From: Rotaria sp. Silwood1 | Lineage: Eukaryota > Rotifera > Eurotatoria > Philodinida > Philodinidae | Length of the DNA: 64,000 nt | Reading direction: 5' to 3' | Assembly: GCA_905250075.1 (NCBI GenBank) | Contig: CAJNOP010000093.1 | Span: 316,335-380,334, forward strand | Position numbers and translations under genes: made by a program | Shown: positions 1-13,581 of the stretch, piece by piece | Position numbering within the stretch: position 1 is the stretch's first letter | How the letters are laid out: each line of letters begins with the position of its first letter | The notes under the pieces: generated by a model | Databases searched by the model: none | What the model was told of the DNA's origin: nothing | What the model saw: only the letters and a program-made list of their open reading frames with translations

Positions 1-62
1 TGGTACTAAATATAAAAAATGAAAGAAAAAGAAAAAGAAAATGAAGACAGAGAAAAACGAAT

Positions 63-230
63 TTATATTCTATTACTTTTATTTGTAATATACATCACAA
101 GATTAGGATTATCACCACATTTTTCTGGCCATTCAACACTTAATCGTATTGTAACAAGATTATGATCAATAACTGAATTTTGACAAGCTTTTAATGGAAT
201 TTTATAAGATTCGATTGGTTCACTATAACG
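63..230 (-). CDS. terminal exon of an unidentified minus-strand gene (partial)
   Basis: The minus strand is open for about 50 codons and ends in TAA at 63-65. Codon use looks like the neighbouring real exons. The peptide contains the stretches ESYKIPLKACQNSV and RLSVEWPEKCGDNP, and I do not recognise a family. A candidate acceptor (TTATAG) lies near 230, and a donor-like GGTAAG lies near 293 upstream, but no convincing upstream exon was found between 300 and 890. DIS3L2 already has its own stop at 891, so this exon probably belongs to a separate gene or a fragment of one. The 5' part is undetermined. Confidence 0.35.
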   Translation of the reverse strand, partial: RYSEPIESYKIPLKACQNSVIDHNLVTIRLSVEWPEKCGDNPNLVMYITNKSNRI

Positions 231-890
231 AATATTATTCAAAGAATAAATTATATGAATAGAAAAAAATCAAAAAAAAACAAAATTTCTTACCAGCTAA
301 TCATTATAATATAATTGAAAATAATACACAATAATAACAGTTGATTGACAAAAACATAAAAAAGTTAAGAATTGATATAATGTGCAATACCTAGGTAAAT
401 ATTATGGTTACTTTAGTGGTGAATTTTTATTACACGAATGAGTAAACAAGCTTATTTTTCCTTTGTTTTTCCTTTCTTTTCTTATTTCTTTTTCATTTTT
501 TTTGTTTCTTGTCTGCCTCTACGTCTATTCGTAGGCGAAGTATTTACACATGCTGAAATTTTTTGCTTTACCTGGTTTCCTTTTTTTTTCGATTACTTGT
601 TAAGCGTCGCTACTGGGTGACGAAAACGTACATATATATCATCTAGAACAGAATAGAGAAAAATGATGAGAGTTAGAAATACAGCCATGATATGATCGTA
701 AAATTAATTGAGAGAGTTAAAGATAGATAGTAGATATAACACTTCATTTTCGCAATAAAAATATGCAACTAATTATTTATACATAATATATGTTACCATA
801 TATATATATATATATATATATATGCATAATTAACGAAAATTATCCATGGTAGAAAATCGAAAACAGCAAGAAAATATTGAAATAAAATAA
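231..890. other. non-coding spacer with TA microsatellite
   Basis: No gene is supported here. The stretch is AT-rich with pyrimidine-rich tracts at about 455-600 and a perfect (TA)n run at about 797-824. The short plus-strand open frame near 438-620 has low-complexity Phe/Leu content and no recognisable motif. Confidence 0.5.
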
Positions 891-3800
891 TTAATATTCT
901 GAATAAGGATCAAAATCTTGTCGTTGTTGAATTGCAATCATATTGTCAGGCAATGTTGACGTACAAAGATTAACTAAGGTTGTTATTTTTTCTGCATTTG
1001 GATGACGTAATTGTGCCTATTGAGAGAAACAAAAAGAGATTTAATTTAATTGAGAAAAGTGTTTTTTTTAGTTTAAATCAACGAACGGTTAGTTTAAGTT
1101 TCTTCATATTTAAATCAAATTCTGACATAATATCAACATTAATAACATCAAATGGTTTTAAAATTTGTTTTATTGTTTGTGGTGGATCATTTTCTTTCCA
1201 ATAAATTGTTAATTCAGCTGTTTGATTATTTGACATTTTTTTATAATCAGTACGTGGATGATCCAATGGTAAATTCTATAAGACAAATAAAAACTTCTTT
1301 CTTTTATTGTTTTTCAATATATATGAACTAAACAATAAATAAGAAAGAAAAAATACGTACATTAATTCCAACACGTAATGGTACACCAATACGAAATAAA
1401 TAAATATCGAGACTTTCATCTTTGACTCCAACAATGACTGCTTCATCTGATATTGTACCATATTCCTTAAAAATGAAGTGTATACATTCAATAAACAATT
1501 CACTACACAAATCTTTCAAGTGTTTAAGTACTTTTTAATGTGATTTTTCAAAATTTTTTAAATACGAAATTAAATAAAGAAGTACGCTGCAGTAAAAATT
1601 CGAAATGAATTTTTCGAGTAAGAAACTATACAAACGCATGGCTATGCATCGAAAATATTCTTTTCAAGTGTTTATTTACTTAAAAATGTGAATTTAATAT
1701 ATATATATTGTAAAAAAAATCTAATTATCATAAAGAAAATCCAACAGAATGACATTAATTCCGATATTTTTTTTTTATTGAGAAAAAAATTTTTCAATAT
1801 TTATTATTCATAGTGGATTATGATAAGACTTGCAATCAACATTTTAATCTAATACCTCGAATAACCACTTCTGAGTATCATCAAATCAATGACTAATGCA
1901 CATATATTTAAATACGATTAAAGTCGAAATTATCTATAGAATATAGTGTTCTTCTACGTAAACTAATCAATAAGAATTCTTGAATTTAGTTTCTGGTTTC
2001 ATATTAACCTTGACACTACTATTTGAGCATAACATGATATGTTGGGCGAAAACAAAGTATTATGACTTTTACATGCATTTATAAATCTATCGAATTACCT
2101 TTCTTTTATAAAAAAAAAAAAAAAAAAACTTTTGTACTTATCAAAATTGTCTACTAACCTTAATCTCATTTACGATACTCAAAAAAATAAAAATAAATTC
2201 TTTCAGACAGACAATTATTGACTTTAATACCTCGTCTGTCTACAATTGATAAATATTTTGTAACCAAGATAGGATAAATAATGGATATCATTTGCAATAT
2301 AAAAGCCATTTAGTCGATATTTATATTACATTGGCACATAAGTTCTGCACGTTTTTTTTGTGTTTTAGCAAATTTGAGGCTTTATATCCCATGATTAGAA
2401 AATGATAGAAACCTGAAATTTCTAGTACAGATAGGTCTGTATGACTTCTATCAACGTTAAAAATTTCAGACCTCTATCACTTTCTAATCACGAGATATAG
2501 AGCCTTGAATTTGCCTAAATCACAAAAAAAACCGTGCATAACTTATGTGCCAATACAATACTTCAGTAGTGTTGACTTAGACAATGTAGTTTGAAAATGG
2601 AAAATATGTTAATATAGGAGAACATATTTTTAAATTAGTGTCTGAAAATGAATGACGAAAGGAAGTTCTCAATTTTTTCGTTACTTTGTAGTATAGAGAC
2701 GGTGTAGTGGCAGATTCCGTAGGCTCATATCTTCTCTATAATTAATACTAATAGTCACTGTCAACAAAAGAACAAACTGAGAACGAGTTCTCGAAGTTCA
2801 ATACTTACGCACTTTATAAAAATTAACGAATCATAAAGAGCGTATGTGTGTCACTGCGTAGGCAGTATGTTGTAAACTGACTGATCCGAAACAAACAACA
2901 GCTAGTGGTTTGTTCCGAGTCACTTGTTGATTAGTGCTACTAATGTTCGAATACAATACAAAGACTATGTGTCGAATGACGTAGTCACTTAGTTATAGCA
3001 ACCTTTTAAATATGAACAATTAAAAAAAACAGAAGAAAGTTCTAAATGCAAGGTTAAGAATATTGTAAATACTCTTAATAACATTGACTAACATGTCATT
3101 TTGTATCACAAGGTATATTGAATGGTACGCTTCACTAAACATCGTACTCAGGATAAAATAAAGAACAAAATACTTACTCGAATAAGCACAGCAAGATAAA
3201 GTTCTGCACTACGTTCTGAACATGTTTTAGCACTTAATTTTTTTTCATTACATAATTGTGCTATTTGTTCAAGTGCTCTTGGTGCTTGATAAAGATTATC
3301 ATTATAATCTAAATACAAAACAAAACAAAAAAAGTAATACTGTGCAAAATTTATATATAATTTCATTTACTAAGTACAGCACCAAGTAATCTATGAACAA
3401 GTATATCTGGATATCGTCGAATAGGTGATGTAAAATGTGTATAAAAATCAACATTAAGTGCAAAATGTGAATAATTATTATCTGGTACACATGATGCACA
3501 ACAATAAACAGCTAATTGCATAGATTTTGCAAGTAAATGTATAAGTAATTTTTTTGTTGATTCATTTTCAATATTTCGAATAGCTTTAGCAATATCATCT
3601 GATGAATTTCCTTCAATGTCAATACCAACAGATTTTAATATTTTAATTGCATTTTGTAATGCTGTTGAATTTGGTGGTGGATGACGACGTAATATAACTT
3701 TATCATGAATAGATTCTGTTGAAAATAATTTACGTGCTACTTGCATATTTGCTAAAAGCATGTATTCTTCAACTAATCGATGACTTTCTTTTTGTTGATA

Positions 3801-6789
3801 AATTGAAAAACTTAATGGCATTTTACTATCAGGTTTTATTTGATATTGAAGTTTTGGTTGATTTAATGTTAATGCACCACTACGTTTTGAACGTAAAATT
3901 TTTGATATTTCATATAAATATAATACAATTTCTTTGATATCATTAACAGAATAATTATTTGTTATTGTAGGAAAATCTTCCGTTTTAAATTCTTTATTTG
4001 GATGATCAATAATATCCTAGTTGATTATAGACAAAAGAAAAATAAAGTAACTTAATATTAAATGAACAAATATTATCATTTTATACCTGAGCATGTTCAT
4101 AACTTAATTTAACACACGATCGAATAACACTACGTGCAAATTGTTCTTCAAGAATCTAATGAGAAAATTTTAAATAATAAAAAAAAAACACATCAAGAAA
4201 AATCATGAAGAATCTCTTACATTGCCTTTTTCATCCATTATCCATATCACAGAATATGTTAGACGATCTTCATTAGGATTTAAACTACATAATCGATCAC
4301 ATAATAATCGAGGTAACATTGGAATAACCTATAAAAACAATCAAATAATGTTTTTAATAGAATACTTTAAACCCCAATATGTTTTTTTTTCTTACTCGTT
4401 CGACAAGATAAACACTCGTCGTACGCTGTGCAGCTTCATTATCAAGTGGTGTTTGTTCTTGAACAAAATAACTTACATCAGCAATATGAACACCGATTCG
4501 ATAATGTCCTATAACAAAAATATTTTTATTTGTTATATCAATGACAAGCAGAGATATTTATAGCAGCAAATTTTGTTGTTATTTTTATAAATTTTTAAAC
4601 AACAATTGTAATACGAGAACTTTTCTTTTCTATCATGATGACCTGGATGGCCAATAGACATCTCTAATGAAAAAAAAAAAAGTTTAAATACCATTTTCAA
4701 GTCGTTCACAACTAAGTGCATCATCAAGATCTCGTGCTGTTGCTGGATCAATAGTAAAAATACATTTATTTCGAAGATCTAATCGTTTAGAAAATTCTTC
4801 ATCAGGTATATTCCAATTATCCTGCTCTAATGGTAAACATTTAATAATCTAAGTATGCAAAAATATAAAAACAAAACAAGAATTATATTTCCTTTTTTAC
4901 TTCATCATTAAATTCTTCATCTCGAATATCATTTTCCATTAAAATAGCTTTACTTTGAGCTTCAAGTGTATCAGCATCACCAAGACTTTCCATTAATTCT
5001 CTAAAAGATAATCATAATAATAATCGAATTTTCTATTTTACATACCCGCGTGCAAATTTTTTATCAGGTGGTATTTCAACAATTTTTGCAACAAATAAAG
5101 ATTTTTCATAATCATTTGGACGATCTTTAAAATCTAAATATAAATAAAATTAATAAATCTGATTCAAAGTCTATCACGTTCTTATGTACCTAATGGACAA
5201 TTATTCATTGGAATCATTAAACGAGGAATGCGACTAAATAAACAAAGTATATTTATATTACAAATAGAATATCTCGGATCAATAGAAAATCTGTCTATAA
5301 GATCAACGCTTTGCTTTCATTGATAATATATAGTTAGGATGGTTTTCTCATTTGTTTGATACAATAGTATACTTTATGTACTAACTAATTCAATTGTTTT
5401 AAAAAGATTCTTAAATATTTATAGTATGAAGAATCTCAAGGTTGATTGAATTCATGTTTTTTTTTACCTATCCATTGGAGAAAATAAAGCAAAATTTGGA
5501 TTATTATCAGGCATTTTTCGAAGTAATCCAGCAGTTTTCATTGAATGTCTTCGTCGAAAAAGATATACAACTTTAACTGTTCGTTGAAAATATTCATTTG
5601 GTATTTTATTAATTATATCATCAGTTAATGTTATATTATCACGATTAAGAGTATTGATTGTTTCTCGTTTATTATCACGTTTTAATGATAAATTTTGTTG
5701 TTGTTGATTATCTTCATTTAAGTTATCGTCTGGCATTTGGCCATTTCGTAAAGCACGAATATAACGTTCAACCTTTAATAAAAACATGAATTTATTTGAG
5801 AATGACATAAAAATTATTTTTAAAAATAAAATTTACTAGATAAGAACATTCAGGAAGAATTTTCCATTCTCGTTTAGGTTTTATTTCAGCAGCTACTTCA
5901 TCTAAATTTAATGCTCGATTTCGTTCACGAACATTATCTATATAAAAATCAGTACCACCATCCTAAATAAAAAAAAATAAACAGTTTTTTTTTGTAAATA
6001 TAAAAATTTGCTTGTTGTTTTTTACAGGATCACTTATGAATGCATCTGTATATTGTTTAGCATTAATTCGTAAGATTCCACGAATTGTTTTTTTCGTTAT
6101 AATATCTTGCAAAACTTGACCTTCATTTAGATAGTCGTCACATGGCTATAATAAAAACACCCTAATAGTCTTAATATACATAATATGACAATTACTTACA
6201 ACTACTGAGCTGTAGCCGGCTTGTTTACCTTGGTTGTTTTGATGATTGGCCTGTTGGTTTGTTCGCAACCTTTGAGTCCCACGTGAGTGAATATTGTTAT
6301 TATTAGCGTTGTTTTCGATTTGTATCGGATAATAATTTGTGTAATTCTCCCACGCACTTGTATCGAATCCGCCGTCTTGTGGACCAGATAAAAACGAATT
6401 AAAATTCATTTGTTGATTGTTATCTTGTAATGAAAGAAATTTACAAATGATTTTAAAATAAAATTAGTCATTTTGAATAAGAGAACTATTTTGTTTATGG
6501 TGAAATATATCAACATCTAATAGAATTCTTCAATGCGACGTTGATTTTTTTTTGAATGAGTCAGACTTCTTTCATCACTTGGTTTTTTCCATCATATAAC
6601 GAAGACTTATGAAATTTCTTTAAAGAAAAGACTTACTTGGTTGTTGCTGTTGTTGTCGATAATTTGTATTTCTGTTATTACGTGAATTTCCACGATTATT
6701 ATTTTGATGATACTAAAAATTGAAAAAAAATTCTAAAAAAACTTTACTCAAATATGAATACAGACATTTAATTGTCGTGGATTTGACAT
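891..6789 (-). CDS. DIS3L2: DIS3-like exonuclease 2 (RNB-family 3'-5' exoribonuclease)
   Basis: This is a cytoplasmic exosome-independent 3'-5' exoribonuclease; in animals the family degrades oligo-uridylated RNAs. I reconstruct 18 exons: 6766-6789, 6637-6712, 6200-6423, 6026-6145, 5837-5962, 5468-5772, 5190-5233, 5046-5133, 4901-5000, 4692-4848, 4396-4508, 4221-4328, 4087-4155, 3371-4016, 3178-3308, 1361-1465, 1087-1275 and 891-1016. All phases close and give 916 aa (human about 885). The N-terminus is Asn/Gln-rich. OB/cold-shock-like segments follow ([31 protein letters not shown]). The RNB core carries [14 protein letters not shown] with its catalytic Asp cluster, then [27 protein letters not shown] and [20 protein letters not shown]-terminal S1-like part (GVPLRVGIN) completes it. 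Exon 1 uses a weak GTCTGT donor, so the start is uncertain; the Met at 6409 is an alternative. The donor after 1087 is GTTCGT. Intron 15, at 1.7 kb, is exceptional and holds a foldback repeat. Confidence 0.93.
2331..2553. repeat. foldback (long inverted-repeat) element in DIS3L2 intron
   Basis: Arms at 2331-2422 and 2461-2553 are imperfect reverse complements over about 92 bp, around a short central loop. Both begin TTGGCACATAAGTT and share blocks such as GATTAGAAA and CTGAAATTT. The element is flanked on each side by TACA (2327-2330 and 2554-2557), which could be a 4-bp target duplication. It encodes nothing. The structure fits a small non-autonomous transposon (MITE-like) that enlarged this intron. 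Confidence 0.75.
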
Positions 6790-7398
6790 GTTAGAGTAAT
6801 GAAATATATCTCTTAAAACCAAGTCAAAAAAAATTGTTAATATTGACTCTGGGAAAAAACGTGATATAAAAAGAAAATATATGTCATGATCGTAATATTT
6901 CAAAGTAAAAGAACAACAGTTTTTTGCATCGTATGAATTTTCCGTTTTACAGTAAAAAAAAAAAGAGAAGTGCTTTTTAATTCTATTTGAAAATTGGGGC
7001 GCTACTGATTATAAGTAGAAAGACATTGATAGCAGCGCCCGTCTACCATTATACTACTATTTTTGGCCTATGCGAGCCGATTAAAAAAAAAGTGCTCGAT
7101 AACAAATAAGCAATAACGCACTATGTTTTTGTTGTTTTTTGATTGGATAAAATTACAAACAAAATAAAAAAATATTTGCTTATTGACAACCTAATAAAGA
7201 CTATTATATTTTTAATATGAATAAAAATATATTAATTTCGAATGAAGTATTGTATGTATATTGATGATATTATTAAGTTTCAAGTACATTAATCAAAGTA
7301 CAGAGGCAAATGAATGGAATGTTGAAATACGATTAGCATATATTTATTTATTAGGTCATATTGACATAAAAACTATATTGTTTTGTCCTTAATTTAAG
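6790..7398. promoter_or_regulatory. bidirectional spacer between DIS3L2 and HTATIP2
   Basis: The two genes face away from each other across about 610 bp, so both promoters must lie here or overlap it. The spacer is AT-rich except for a GC-rich patch. In that patch GGGCGCT (6997-7003) and AGCGCCC (7034-7040) form a perfect 7-bp inverted repeat, followed at about 7062 by an ACTATTTTTGG tract. No TATA box or initiator could be assigned. Confidence 0.45.
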
Positions 7399-8600
<1,202 letters not shown>

Positions 8601-9468
8601 ATTTCTTCTTTTTTCTTTTTCTTTTTTGTATCTTTTTTTTTTTGGTCTGGTTTGCTATTTCAATTTTACTATTCATATTTAATGCGATTCAATAACTGAT
8701 AATAATTAGCAACTAACATGTGATGTAAAAGTAATTGAACAAAATTACAAGTTCTCTTAGAAATATTCTAGAGAATTCATTCTCTTTCTGATTGATTTGA
8801 CAAAGATTGAATTTCAAAAGACATGAAAACTATATTTTTTCTGTGAATTAACTTCGAGTGACATAAAAAAGTTCGATACCAAACATTGTGGAATAAAACA
8901 AATTTTCTCAAATAAAGCACAATTTTTTTTCGAAATTCAAATTAATTTTCATAGTTACTAACATGTTTAAATCATAAACAACGGATTTTTCTTGATGCTC
9001 CATCCAGTCTACGAAAATTAGTGCTGTCTAACAAAACTAAAATGTATAATACATTTTATGTACTGTGAAAGAGTTACTGAAAAACTGATTAAAATCTAAA
9101 AGTCTATAAATCTTTTTAAGGACTACTTTCTCAATTATTTGGTTTTCAAGAAAAACTTTTCTTCAAACTTAAAAAATGGTGATACAGGGAAAAAAGTATG
9201 TTGCAAGAGCTCGTTTGCTAATGTTTAGTATTAGTAAATGTCTTTCGGACTGATAGTTAATCATAAGAGAAATTTCTTTTTTTTTCCTATGTTTTTTGGA
9301 GTTTGCACTTTGCTTTTGCAACTCGACTAAGAATAAATTTTCTACGATGCTTTGTCACCTAGAACTGTAGGTCAAAATTTCTACGGGTAATTTTGCACTT
9401 TAAATTATAAACATATATTTTTTCATTTGGTTTTCAACATCAATGATAATAACTTTTCTAAAATACAT

Positions 9469-9722
9469 TTAAAATAAAATGACAAAAATCGAAGTATATA
9501 TATCTATTAATTATATAATATATCAATATATACAAGTCCTACTATATTATTATATATCATATTACTATTATTGATTTAATTTGAAGTTTAATAGACAAAA
9601 TATAACATCATGCTGAATTTACTGATTATGGGTTGGTAGAACCCGAAAGCTCTATTAAAAATAATTTCCAACTATTATATAATTAATAGATATATATACT
9701 TCGATTTTTGACATTTTATTTT
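9469..9722. repeat. inverted-repeat element with 49-bp arms
   Basis: Arms 9469-9517 and 9674-9722 are reverse complements with one mismatch; the core shared block is AAAAATCGAAGTATATATAT. The central 156 bp is unrelated and non-coding. A directly repeated block occurs just inside the left arm and again outside the right arm (ACAAGTCCTA at about 9532 and 9759). This suggests either a nested element or a duplication at the insertion site. Likely MITE. Confidence 0.7.
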
Positions 9723-9807
9723 ATTTCATTTTATTTTATTTTAAATATATCATTATTTACAAGTCCTATTATAATATTATTTTATATTATATCATTATTC
9801 TAAAATA

Positions 9808-10426
9808 CAGGATGTTCTAGAGGTAAAATATCTGTGTCTACCGAAGTCAGTCTTTAAATTGTTTTACTCGTGGTTAAACTCGAATCAGCTCAAATTCGGC
9901 GAAAACACACCAACTGAATTCTGTTTTAGAACTAAGTTTCAGTGAGTTTTTGAAATTGAAACTGTCGAAAATCGATTACATCCTAGAAGACCATATAGAA
10001 ATGACTATGATTACTTCATACAACAACATACGAGATAACGACTGAATATCTCTTGTTAAAGTCCTACAAGGTACAATTTGCTCAATAATATCTTGAAAGC
10101 AGATTTACGTTGAGCGAACACCTAGTTTTAGCACATTTTTAATAAGCGTCATTAACTTCATCAACTTTTTCTTCAGTAATTAATCAATGATCATTGATTT
10201 TTGACAGTATTGATCTGACAAAAAACGTTAGCATATGTTGCTAATTCAATGCTTTAAACTATTTTAGTTCTAACTTCTTTACATGCAGATATTTTGTCTA
10301 ATATGAATAGATTGAAAAAAATTTTGATAAATATATGATCAAATTGTAAAAAAAAAATTTAAATCGCTTGAATCATTGAGAAGCTATTCATGTTTTCTTT
10401 TTCATTCGGATTTTTGGAACACTCTG
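9808..10426. mobile_element. Tc1/mariner-like MITE candidate (619 bp)
   Basis: The left end CAGGATGTTCTA and the inverted right end CAGAGTGTTCCA match at 9 of 12 positions. Both are flanked directly by the dinucleotide TA (9806-9807 and 10427-10428), the target duplication expected for Tc1/mariner elements. The interior has many stops and no transposase. The short, imperfect ends keep this at moderate confidence. Confidence 0.45.
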
Positions 10427-12079
10427 TAGATTGTATAAGATGAAATGAAGGAAGCTATCAATAAACAGTAGAAAATAAGTGTTTCTCTCGTTTGAAACGA
10501 TTATTATTAATTTAATATTACGAAAAAAACAAAATGAAAATACTCTAATGAACATTTACTGAAGGTTTTTTTCATAGAGATTAGTCCTACGAAACAAAAT
10601 TCAAACAATATACATGTGATAATATATAGATTGAAATATTTGTTTAGAAGATTAAATCTCAAAATAATTCTTTTTTTATCGTTATACAATTCGAGAGTAT
10701 ATCAGCGCGTAACGGTACTGTTCATTAAAAATGGTTGTAAGAATTATTCTCGCACAGCGTGTCTTGTTTTAAGTATGTCGTTGAGGAATCGAATTTATAG
10801 ATATTTAACTAAACATAGAATATTTTAAATTATTTGCCGGTTTTGACTTAAAAGTAGTAGCTTATTCAGGTTTTTATTTCACTTATGTAATTAAAAAAAA
10901 ACCTTGAACTAATTTCTATAAGCACTACGCAAATGAACAAGTTAGAATATGTTCCGATGAACATATATGAATTCAATCAAAAAAAAAAAAATTTAAAGCT
11001 TTTCTGTTGTTTTCAATATGAAAAAAATATAAAAAATTGGCTTATTAATTGCTATAATAAATAGAAAAAGAAAATATTATCTGTAAGATGCTTTGCACGT
11101 TATTTTATATTTATTATTGCACAATTTAAACTAAACGTATTATCTTTTTTGATGTAGAAGAATAAACTAAAGGATATATTCCTTATGATGACATAAGATA
11201 TCCACTTTTGATGTTATTTGTTTTATGATAAACTCTTATCAATGCATAGTTGAAAATTTTGTATTTGATATTACAGCTTAATAGAATATTCCAAGATATC
11301 ATCTTCTTCGGGTCAGAAAGAACAAAGTACTTTGTATTAAAATAGATAAAAGTGTTTTGTCAAATATATTCGTTGAAGGCTAGAAAAATCTTGAAAAATA
11401 AGTATCAGGAAATTATTTGACAATGTTATAGAGTTTAGAAAGGAGCTTTATATCTTATAGAAAAAAAATTGATTTTTATCATTTACTTCGAGTTTTGTAA
11501 TGAATGAATATTAAACTATTGCAAAAACCTGCATTATAATAAACAAATGTATAAATGTGTTTATGTAATGCTTGAAAAGTTCGAAAACAGATAATCAGAA
11601 AAGGGTCACACAAATATATTTAGATGGAAAAATTGTGACCAAAATTTGAGAAAAATTGTTCGAATATCTTCGATCTAATTCTTTTATAGATTTTAATAGT
11701 TGATACTGCTGTATCTGAAAAACTAATCAAGTTTCTAATATATTTCGTTACAATACTGTATTAAAAGCAAAACGAATGCACAAATTTGGCACTATCTATT
11801 AACGAATGTCATATTGAAGTCTTTAATTATTTGTGTCTTATGTTTATCGAAAAACAATTTTTTTTTAAACAGTTATTTCATTATAAGGATTGGTTTTCAT
11901 GAACGAAACCTCGAGGTCTACAATTTAGAAAGATCTCTTTTCCTAGTTTCTGTTCTAATAAACAACAAGCTGTGTCAATTATGCTATTTGAAATCTACAA
12001 TATATAATGAGTTTTTATTTGTACGAATGAAAAGTTACGAAAAGATTACAAACTCGGTTTTGCAGTTATAGCATACAAT

Positions 12080-12493
12080 TAGGCATGCACCCAAACTCAA
12101 TAGAACAATTTGGGTATTTCAAACTTATCTCACTGACTATGAACTGTATCAATAAACTGTATCGCCATTAATATTGAAGGAAGTCTGCCTTTGACAACAA
12201 AATGGAAAATGATCAAATGAGCTGCTTCATTAAATGAGATATTCAAAGAGAACTGAACAAGCCCCAAACCCAAACCCAAACCCAAACCCAATGAGTTTGG
12301 GTTTGGGTTTTGTGATTGACTCTAGTATTTAGTCTAAGAAGGTTGCCGAAATTTCTCTTTTGGTATTCTATAGTGTCATCCTCCTACTTAAGTTTTTCAC
12401 TGAAGAAAAACTGTTGTATAGCATGGTTCAGTAAATAAGGGCATTTTTCCTTATTAGGGCAGAAGTGACCCAAACGTTTTGGGTGCATCCCTA
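12080..12493. mobile_element. non-autonomous hAT-type MITE, 414 bp
   Basis: Terminal inverted repeats read TAGGCATGCACCCAAA on the left and TAGGGATGCACCCAAA on the right, differing at one base. An exact 8-bp target duplication, CATACAAT, flanks the element at 12072-12079 and 12494-12501. TIRs starting TAGG/CAGG and 8-bp duplications are typical of the hAT superfamily. The inside carries a second inverted structure of (CCCAAA)n followed by (TTTGGG)n at about 12265-12310. There is no transposase frame, so the element must have been mobilised in trans. Confidence 0.88.
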
Positions 12494-13581
12494 CATACAA
12501 TTCATCGGTTTATATGATACCCACTATCTTGACCGTTTCGTGAAAAGTCTAGTGAAAAATAAGAGTCTATTTAGATACGGAACTCGTGCTCTAGACTTAG
12601 CCAAGAAAAGAAGAGATTTGTGTTGTATATATTCTCTTTATCACATTTGGCTTTGATCAGCATCGGTTCCAAGCCGTGTAGTTTGTTTTCAATGAACTAA
12701 GTGGAATATATCAGGTTGTTATGATGATTCTACAAGGCACAATAGTTTATGATGTAAAATAAGAATTTGCAAAACAGAAGCTTTTTAATAAATATATCTT
12801 AACTCATATCATGTATTTTTTTTATCCCTTCCCATTTCTAGAAACTTTTCTGTTCAACAGAATAAATGTTTACAAATTACACGTATAGTGTGCATCAAAC
12901 TTAAATAAGAATATGTACGATCTACAGTGTAAGACGTTTACGTATCAACATCTTATTGATGATGTGTAATATAATTATCTTGATCTTTTACTCATCTATT
13001 AAAATATTCTATAAAAACCCTGCACATTTTATTTTTTAACGTCTCCTGTTGCGAATTTATTTATATCCTAGAAGATTTATTGTGTCAAATACCTACAGTG
13101 AAGTTTCAATATTATGTTCTATAAGTGTGAGTTTCATTTTATGTCAAAGTACTTTGTATTTTCTTTTTTTAGAAATGTGTTCACCGAGTGATAAGATATT
13201 CTAGCAATTATTTTGTATAATAACATTGATAGCTTCATAGTTTGCTTTCATTATTTCAGAAATTACTATTCAAATTGTAAAGAAACATTTCTTTTTTTTT
13301 TTTCTTTTTGTTCTGCCTCTGTTGCTGTTCTTGTTGAAAAGAATAAAGAGTGAAACTTTGTTTAGCATCAACAGATGACACAACTTGACGACCATAGAAT
13401 GTACATTATTTATTTTGAATGGTTAGTTAAATTATTGGTAACAATATTTTTTTGATATGAATCATTAAAATATTGATTCATAAATGACTAAATAATTATT
13501 CAGCAAAAAAAATGAAGAAAAAGAAAAATTAATTTGTCTCAAATTTGTTATATTATATGGCATATTAACATATTTTAGAAA

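Larger units (their letters stand above)
8601..13581. other. 5-kb gene-free region with transposon relics
   Basis: I could not support any gene on either strand. Short open frames (for example 10616-10828 and 11814-12071) have no motif, no splice context and biased composition. The region holds an inverted-repeat element at 9469-9722, a TA-flanked TIR element at 9808-10426 and a hAT-type MITE at 12080-12493, which are listed separately. The rest is AT-rich unique-looking DNA. Confidence 0.5.

Noticed and set aside
12265..12310. CCCAAA/TTTGGG repeats as an interstitial telomere
   Set aside because: They form an internal inverted pair inside a well-bounded hAT-type MITE, are only a few units long, and share the CCCAAA seen in the TIRs.
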